10,939 nucleotides of DNA from an uncultured Paracoccaceae bacterium (lineage in GTDB: Bacteria; Pseudomonadota; Alphaproteobacteria; Rhodobacterales; Rhodobacteraceae), in NCBI GenBank assembly GCA_937916485.1, contig CALFSV010000047.1, positions 1-10,939 on the forward strand, read 5' to 3'. Shown here piece after piece: positions 6,309-10,939 of the stretch. Numbering within the stretch: position 1 is the stretch's first letter; each line of letters opens with the position of its first letter. The notes beneath the pieces were generated by a model, which was not told the DNA's origin, ran no database searches, and saw only the letters and a list, made by a program, of their open reading frames with translations. The position numbers and the translations under genes are program-made.

Positions 6309-7718
6309 ATGCTAGACAGCCTGACCGCAGAGACACTGGCCCGGATGCAATTCGCATTCACCGTGTCCTTCCACATTATCTTTCCGGCCTTCTCGATCGG
6401 TTTGGCAAGCTACCTTGCCGTTCTGAACGGGCTCTGGCTCCGGACGCGGGACCAGACCTACCTGACCCTGTTCAACTATTGGAAAAAGATCTTTGCCGTG
6501 GCCTTTGGCATGGGCGTCGTGTCGGGCATCGTGATGTCCTATCAGTTCGGCACCAACTGGTCGGTGTTTTCTGACAAGACCGGCCCGGTTCTTGGCCCGC
6601 TCATGGCCTACGAGGTCCTTTCGGCCTTCTTTCTTGAGGCAGGCTTTCTCGGGATCATGCTGTTCGGGCGCGAACGGGTGGGCGACAGGCTGCATATGTT
6701 CGCCACCGCGATGGTGGCCTTTGGCACCTTGATGTCCGCCACCTGGATCCTTGCCGTGAATTCCTGGATGCAGACGCCTGCCGGATACGGGGTCAACGAC
6801 CTTGGCCAGTTCGTCCCGCAGGACTGGTGGCAGATCATATTCAACCCCTCCTTCCCCTACCGGCTCGTTCATATGGTGTTGGCGGCCTATCTCACCACCG
6901 CCCTTGTCGTCGGTGCTGTGGGTGGCCTTCACCTGTTGCGAAACCGCGAGGATGCCCCGGCGCGCCGCATGTTCTCGATGGCGATGTGGATGCTGATCGT
7001 GGTCGCGCCCCTGCAAATCCTTGCCGGTGACGCGCATGGGATCAACACGCTCGAGCATCAGCCTGTCAAGATCATGGCGATGGAAGGACACTACGACAGC
7101 CACCCCCACGGCGCCCCTCTGATCCTGTTCGGCATCCCCAATCCGGAAGAAAAGCGGATCGACTACGCGGTCGAAATCCCCAACCTGTCCAGCCTTATCC
7201 TGAAACACGAATGGAACGCGCCGCTGGATGGGCTGGACACCGTGCCCGATGAAGACGAACCGCCAGTGGCGATCCTGTTCTGGAGCTTTCGGGTGATGGT
7301 CGGTCTTGGCTTTGCCATGCTGGGCCTTGGCGGGTGGAGCATCTGGCGCCGCCTGAAGGGTCAGTTGTATGACGACCGCTGGTTGCAACGTGCAGCCATT
7401 GCGATGGGGCCAATGGGCTTTGTCGCCGTGCTGGCCGGTTGGATCACGACCGAGGTCGGGCGGCAGCCCTTTACCGTCTACGGCCTGCTGCGCACCGGGA
7501 ACAGCCTTGCCCCTGTCGCCGCCCCGGCCGTTGCCGCATCACTCATGGCCTTTGTCGTGGTCTACTTTTTCATCTTTGGCGCAGGGACATTTTACCTCTT
7601 GCGGATGATGAACAAGCCGTCCGCAACCCCGCACCTTGGCCTCAAGGACGGGCCGATCCGCACCGCAGGGATCACCCCGATGATGCAGGCCGACCCCAAA
7701 GCAATCCCCGGCGAATAG
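6309..7718 (+). CDS. cydA: Cytochrome bd (CIO-type) ubiquinol oxidase subunit I
   Basis: A 469-residue multi-helix inner-membrane protein, the length of short-Q-loop CIO oxidases rather than the longer E. coli CydA. It oxidises quinol and carries the three hemes that reduce oxygen to water. Conserved residues are all present: His22 in SFHIIFP (heme b595 ligand), Glu102 and Glu110 in YEVLSAFFLEAGF (proton path and heme), His188 in RLVHMV and Met330 in FWSFRVMVGLGF (heme b558 ligands), Lys254 and Glu259 in VKIMAMEGH (quinol site), and GWITTEVGRQPF at 377-388, where the usual GRQPW tryptophan is Phe388. GAGG lies about 7 nt before the ATG. It is followed 10 bp later by cydB, forming an operon with the upstream EF-hand gene. 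Such oxidases resist cyanide, sulfide and NO, which fits the neighbouring SQR and NsrR-like genes. Confidence 0.96.
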   Translation: MLDSLTAETLARMQFAFTVSFHIIFPAFSIGLASYLAVLNGLWLRTRDQTYLTLFNYWKKIFAVAFGMGVVSGIVMSYQFGTNWSVFSDKTGPVLGPLMAYEVLSAFFLEAGFLGIMLFGRERVGDRLHMFATAMVAFGTLMSATWILAVNSWMQTPAGYGVNDLGQFVPQDWWQIIFNPSFPYRLVHMVLAAYLTTALVVGAVGGLHLLRNREDAPARRMFSMAMWMLIVVAPLQILAGDAHGINTLEHQPVKIMAMEGHYDSHPHGAPLILFGIPNPEEKRIDYAVEIPNLSSLILKHEWNAPLDGLDTVPDEDEPPVAILFWSFRVMVGLGFAMLGLGGWSIWRRLKGQLYDDRWLQRAAIAMGPMGFVAVLAGWITTEVGRQPFTVYGLLRTGNSLAPVAAPAVAASLMAFVVVYFFIFGAGTFYLLRMMNKPSATPHLGLKDGPIRTAGITPMMQADPKAIPGE

Positions 7719-7728
7719 GAGCCTCAAG

Positions 7729-8730
7729 ATGTTCGAACTATCCTTTATCTGGGCCGGGATCATCGCCTTTGCCGTCCTGACCTATGTCATTCTTGACGGC
7801 TTTGACCTGGGTGTCGGCATCCTGTTCCCCTTTGCCAAAGGCGAACGGGACCGGGCCACGATGATGAATTCGGTCGCCCCCATCTGGGACGGGAACGAAA
7901 CCTGGCTCGTGCTGGGCGGCGGCGGACTCTTTGCCGTGTTTCCGCTGGCCTATGCCGTCATCATGCCGGCCCTCTACATGCCGATCATATTGATGCTGCT
8001 GGCGCTGATCTTTCGGGGCGTCGCCTTTGAATACCGCTGGCGGACCGAACGTTGGAAGCCGGTCTGGGATGTCGCCTTTGCTGGCGGATCGTTAGTGGCG
8101 GCCTTCATGCAAGGCATCGCCCTTGGCGCGCTTGTGCAGGGGATCGAGGTGGCGGACCGGGCCTATGCCGGGGGCTGGTGGGACTGGTTAAGCGTGTTTT
8201 CCATCCTCACCGGGTTTGCGGTCGTCATCGGCTACGCCTTGCTGGGGGCGACCTGGATCATCCTAAAGACCGAAGGCAGCCTGCAACGCCAGATGCAGAA
8301 CTATGCTTGGTGGCTGGGTGCCGGGACCCTCGGCTTTATCGGGATCGTCAGTATCCTGACCCCGTTTCAGGACCCCGAGTATTTTCGCCGCTGGTTCAAT
8401 CTTCCCGGCAGCATCTTCAGCGTGCTGATGCCCGGTGCCGTTGCGGCCACGGCCTGGGCCCTGTTCTCGGGCCTGAACGCGGGCAAGGACGGGCAACCGT
8501 TCTTCGCAGCGCTTAGCCTTTTTGTGCTGAGCTTTATCGGCATCGGGGTCAGCTTTTACCCCAACATCGTGCCACCGAACCTGACCATCGTGGCAGCCGC
8601 CGCACCAGACGAAAGCCTGTTGTTCGCCCTTGTCGGCACGGTCGTTCTGGTGCCGCTGATCCTGATCTATACCGGCTACGCCTATTGGGTGTTTCGCGGC
8701 AAGATCGACCCCGAGGAAGGGTATCACTGA
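7729..8730 (+). CDS. cydB: Cytochrome bd (CIO-type) ubiquinol oxidase subunit II
   Basis: A 333-residue membrane protein of normal CydB length. It shows the family motifs YVILDGFDLGVG (19-30), PIWDGNETWLVLGGG (51-65) and ALIFRGVAFEYR (92-103), with a helix-rich remainder ending in a short charged tail. It pairs with CydA in the oxidase and holds no heme itself in the usual model. TAGGAG at 7716-7721 overlaps the cydA stop and lies 7 nt before the ATG, so translation is tightly linked to cydA. Its stop overlaps the start of the next small gene by one base. Confidence 0.96.
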   Translation: MFELSFIWAGIIAFAVLTYVILDGFDLGVGILFPFAKGERDRATMMNSVAPIWDGNETWLVLGGGGLFAVFPLAYAVIMPALYMPIILMLLALIFRGVAFEYRWRTERWKPVWDVAFAGGSLVAAFMQGIALGALVQGIEVADRAYAGGWWDWLSVFSILTGFAVVIGYALLGATWIILKTEGSLQRQMQNYAWWLGAGTLGFIGIVSILTPFQDPEYFRRWFNLPGSIFSVLMPGAVAATAWALFSGLNAGKDGQPFFAALSLFVLSFIGIGVSFYPNIVPPNLTIVAAAAPDESLLFALVGTVVLVPLILIYTGYAYWVFRGKIDPEEGYH

Positions 8731-8840
8731 TGCAAAACTCACCGCTGCGAAAAATCGGCTGGTTCGCCCTTCTTTGGTTGGCAAGCGTGCTGTCCCTGGG
8801 CGTGGTGGCCTATGCGATCCGTCTGGCGATAAACGTCTGA
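8730..8840 (+). CDS. DUF2474-type small membrane peptide of the bd oxidase operon
   Basis: A 36-residue peptide beginning at an ATG that shares its A with the cydB stop (TGATG), with a strong GAGGAAGG ribosome site at 8713-8720 inside cydB. After a short positive N-terminus (PLRKIGWF, residues 5-12) it has one transmembrane helix, about residues 11-30 (LLWLASVLSLGVVAYAI), and ends RLAINV. This R/K-x-GWF-x-LLW pattern and its place after CIO-type cydB match DUF2474 peptides. They are thought to play a part like CydX, a single-helix accessory subunit that stabilises the oxidase, but they are not the same family. Accessory-subunit function is inference from position. Confidence 0.85.
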   Translation: MQNSPLRKIGWFALLWLASVLSLGVVAYAIRLAINV

Positions 8841-8844
8841 CCCC

Positions 8845-8873
8845 GGTTTGGGCGACTTTCTGGTCGCCCAACC
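8845..8873. terminator. Stem-loop between the converging cyd operon and the minus-strand gene
   Basis: TTGGGCGAC (8848-8856) pairs perfectly with GTCGCCCAA (8863-8871) around a 6-nt loop; two further GG/CC pairs flank a single bulged T. It starts 5 bp past the DUF2474 stop and 40 bp from the stop of the facing gene, so it could serve both directions. Neither side carries a proper U-run, so termination may be weak or rho-assisted. Confidence 0.5.
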
Positions 8874-8912
8874 TACACGCCAGTCTGACGGGTGCCTAAC
8901 CTCGGGCAAGTC

Positions 8913-10439
8913 CTAGTCCTGCACGCGGTCCAGACCCATGATGTACGTCAAAGGCGCCCGATCATCCGTGAGGATGCGTGGCGCCTTTTCCTGCACAATG
9001 GCATCGACAAAGCCTGGATCCAGCACCTGAAAGCGGGTCATCTCCGGTGCGCGGGCCTCGATCACCGAAACCGGGCTGTCCTCTGCGCTGGCCAAAAGGA
9101 CAAACACGCGACGCTCGCCCGGTCGGGGACGGCTGGCGGCAGTCCAGACCTCGACGCTGGGAAAGACTTGCTTGAGGGTAAATACAACGGCGGCAAGCGC
9201 ATCAAGCCTGTCGACATTGTCGAGCAGGTTCATCGCAAAGACCCCGCCATCGTCAAGCCGGCTCGACACCAGCTCAAAGAACTCGAGCGTCACCATATGC
9301 TCGGGCACGGCGATATCGGTAAAGGCGTCACCAACAATGACGTCAAACCGTTCGCTGCTGTTGCGCAGGGCCAACCGGGCATCGGCGTGCACAATGGTGG
9401 CCGAGGCGGGCTCAAACCAGAACCGTTCGGCAGCCACGGCCGTGACCTGCGGATCAATCTCCGAGATCGTGATCCCTCGGATGCCCCAATCCGCCCAGGC
9501 GCGGGGCACCGAATAGGACCCTCCGCCGATATGGTAGGAGGTGAAATCCGTCCGCCCCATCCGCATTCGGGGCAAGCCATCCAGCATGGCTGAGTGTTCC
9601 GTAAACATCAGACGGGGGTCATCCCGGCCACTGACGCCATGGGCCAGATGATCGACAACCATCAGGTTCACGGGCGCAAGGGGGTCATCCGAAACGGACA
9701 CGGTTCGGATGCAGTAGTAGCTGCTTTCCCGGTCGCACACCGGTGGCAGGCCAAAGGTGACAATGCTGACAAGCCCGACAACGGCAATGCTCGAGGCCGA
9801 GAGCACCGCCTCGTTCCGCGATGCACGGCCAAGCCAGAAGCACAGGGCAGCTGCGACCACATAGCTTGCCGCAATAACCAGAAGGGTCGCCATCGACCCC
9901 AGCCAGGGCACCAGAAGGAACCCGGCCAGCAAGGTTCCGGCAATCGCCCCCACCGCACCTGCTGCGAACATGGCGCCCAGAGCCCTCTCGGACGCCGTGC
10001 TGGACCGCATCGCGGCGACCGTCAGGACTGGCGCAGGCACCCCGGCAAACAGTGACGGCAGGAAGAAGGCCAGTGTGCTAAGGGCGGTGATGGCGGCAAT
10101 GGGATTGACAAGGTTGGCAAGCACCGGCCCCGCCACCGCCCGCAACAAAAGCGTGGCGCCGGCGGTCGTGCAGGCAGCGGCGATCATCGTCCAGCCGGTG
10201 ATACGCAAGGCCCGCCCGGTCTCAAACGCGGCGATCCGCCCGCCCCACCAATGTCCAACAGAAAACCCGGCCAGAACGACCGCGATGATCGACGTCCAGG
10301 TATAAAGGCTCATCCCGACATAGGGGGCGATCATCCGCCCGGCGACAATCTCGACCACAAGGCTCGAGGCGGAAATGCTGACCTGCAACAAGATCAACAG
10401 CCAAAGCGGGATCATTCGGGGGCCAAGCAACTTATCCAT
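8913..10439 (-). CDS. Membrane protein fused to a spermidine-synthase-like domain
   Basis: A 508-residue protein of the 'fused MFS/spermidine synthase' kind. About residues 9-230 form a series of hydrophobic helices (from MIPLWLLILLQVSIS onward). The soluble C-terminal part has a Rossmann methyltransferase-like fold: CDRESSYYCIRTVSV (235-249), GGGSYSVPR (305-313), ISEIDPQV (325-332) and FDVIVGDAFTD (365-375). True spermidine synthases have DSTDP where this has GDAFTD, so polyamine synthesis is unproven and the real reaction is unknown. Cys235 and Cys243 flank the ES-x-YY segment. The start at 10439 is chosen because the membrane region begins just after it; an in-frame ATG at 10517 would add 26 residues but sits inside a strong stem-loop. 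Neither has a good ribosome site. It converges on the cyd operon with no obvious functional tie. Confidence 0.82.
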   Translation of the reverse strand: MDKLLGPRMIPLWLLILLQVSISASSLVVEIVAGRMIAPYVGMSLYTWTSIIAVVLAGFSVGHWWGGRIAAFETGRALRITGWTMIAAACTTAGATLLLRAVAGPVLANLVNPIAAITALSTLAFFLPSLFAGVPAPVLTVAAMRSSTASERALGAMFAAGAVGAIAGTLLAGFLLVPWLGSMATLLVIAASYVVAAALCFWLGRASRNEAVLSASSIAVVGLVSIVTFGLPPVCDRESSYYCIRTVSVSDDPLAPVNLMVVDHLAHGVSGRDDPRLMFTEHSAMLDGLPRMRMGRTDFTSYHIGGGSYSVPRAWADWGIRGITISEIDPQVTAVAAERFWFEPASATIVHADARLALRNSSERFDVIVGDAFTDIAVPEHMVTLEFFELVSSRLDDGGVFAMNLLDNVDRLDALAAVVFTLKQVFPSVEVWTAASRPRPGERRVFVLLASAEDSPVSVIEARAPEMTRFQVLDPGFVDAIVQEKAPRILTDDRAPLTYIMGLDRVQD

Positions 10440-10517
10440 GAAACCGCCAATAGCGCATTGCCAGAACCCGTCAAGCGGCACGTACCGGACCAGTGTACCG
10501 GCCCGGCCTCGGGTCAT

Positions 10518-10554
10518 GCAAAGGCGACAGGCGGGCTGTCAGGACCGCCTTTGC
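10518..10554. repeat. Nested inverted repeat after the lipoprotein gene
   Basis: GCAAAGGCG (10518-10526) and CGCCTTTGC (10546-10554) are perfect 9-bp arms; inside them GACAG (10526-10530) pairs with CTGTC (10536-10540). It lies 23 bp past the lipoprotein stop in the leftward direction, a usual place for a terminator, but no U-run follows. It could be a terminator-like 3' structure or a protein-binding dyad upstream of the next gene. Confidence 0.5.
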
Positions 10555-10576
10555 CTGCCGCCTTCTTTGATCACTC

Positions 10577-10933
10577 CTAGGGGAACGACACCGCCGAAAC
10601 GGCGCAGACGTTGACGTTGTTGCGGATCAGGGAAGACCCATCCTGGAATTCGGCCTTCATGTCGTAATTGCAGGCAGACCGACCATCAGCAAAGTTGATG
10701 TTCACCGACGATCCGGATGGCAGAACGCTGGACCCAAGGATGTCTTCTTCCCAGCTGTTCACGTTTACCGGGGATCCGTAGAACCGCCAGATCGTGCGTC
10801 CCGTGTTGTTGATGATCAGCACATTTTTGTTAGCCGTCAGGCCAGAGCTGGTCGTCGTCATGGTCGGCTCGCAGGCCGCCAGAGTGGTGGCAGCTAGAGC
10901 GGCCAGAGCGATGGTCTTGAAATGAAATGACAT
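10577..10933 (-). CDS. Small lipoprotein of unknown function
   Basis: A 118-residue protein with a lipoprotein signal: positive N-terminus (MSFHFK), hydrophobic stretch, and lipobox LAAC with Cys21 as the acylated residue. Glu22 follows, which does not suggest inner-membrane retention of the Asp+2 kind. After a Thr/Ser-rich linker (TMTTTSSGLT, 24-33) comes one compact beta-rich domain with INNTGRTIWRFYGSPVNVNSWEEDILG (41-67), LPSGSSVNINFADG (71-84) and two more cysteines, Cys88 and Cys110, likely a disulfide. Similar small alphaproteobacterial proteins are known to me only as uncharacterised. The start is 6 bp from the window edge, so its ribosome site and promoter cannot be seen. It is followed by a strong inverted repeat and seems to be a single-gene unit. 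Confidence 0.8.
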   Translation of the reverse strand: MSFHFKTIALAALAATTLAACEPTMTTTSSGLTANKNVLIINNTGRTIWRFYGSPVNVNSWEEDILGSSVLPSGSSVNINFADGRSACNYDMKAEFQDGSSLIRNNVNVCAVSAVSFP

Positions 10934-10939
10934 GCTGAC

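Noticed and set aside
6312..7388. Long open frame on the minus strand opposite cydA (358 codons)
   Set aside because: Antisense to an oxidase subunit with all heme ligands conserved; low-complexity His/Gln/Gly product without a start context.
8892..10580. Several plus-strand open frames opposite the spermidine-synthase-like gene
   Set aside because: They are mirror frames of a coding sequence with clear membrane and Rossmann motifs, and have no domain or ribosome site.
1..10939. CRISPR array, tRNA, rRNA, integrase or transposase gene
   Set aside because: No repeated spacer pattern, no tRNA cloverleaf or rRNA sequence, and no recombinase-like open frame was seen.

Overview
The window looks like chromosomal or large-replicon DNA of an alphaproteobacterium, most likely a Rhodobacterales member. 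The reasons are GC-rich coding DNA, an NsrR-type Rrf2 regulator beside a Crp/Fnr regulator, a cyanide-insensitive (CIO-type) cytochrome bd operon ending in a DUF2474 peptide, and a phosphatase-like/SQR fusion enzyme. This assignment is inference from protein style; no rRNA or tRNA is present to confirm it.

Left edge (1-393): the 3' end of a broken gene resembling the C-terminus of transferrin-binding-protein-like surface lipoproteins, possibly cut by an insertion-sequence end. It is followed by a good intrinsic terminator for the leftward operon.

Leftward block (394-5700, minus strand), in transcription order: an NsrR-like Rrf2 regulator, a Crp/Fnr regulator overlapping it by 4 bp, a 316-bp gap with no convincing gene, a fusion of a sulfurtransferase-like (TIGR01244/BLH) domain to a type II-like sulfide:quinone oxidoreductase, a SulP anion transporter with a STAS domain, and a single-domain rhodanese. 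Together these suggest sulfide oxidation to sulfane sulfur, transfer of that sulfur, and movement of a sulfur oxyanion or another anion across the membrane.

Rightward block (5810-8840, plus strand), divergent from the regulators across a 109-bp shared region: a secreted four-EF-hand protein, then cydA, cydB and a 36-residue DUF2474 membrane peptide. SQR delivers electrons to quinone, and a bd-type oxidase keeps oxidising quinol when heme-copper oxidases are poisoned by sulfide, NO or cyanide. The whole 394-8840 segment therefore reads as one respiratory stress module controlled by two regulators, one very probably an Fe-S NO sensor. A dyad resembling an NsrR site lies between the two arms.

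Right part (8913-10933, minus strand): a membrane protein fused to a spermidine-synthase-like domain, converging on the cyd operon, and a small lipoprotein of unknown function. These have no clear link to the module.
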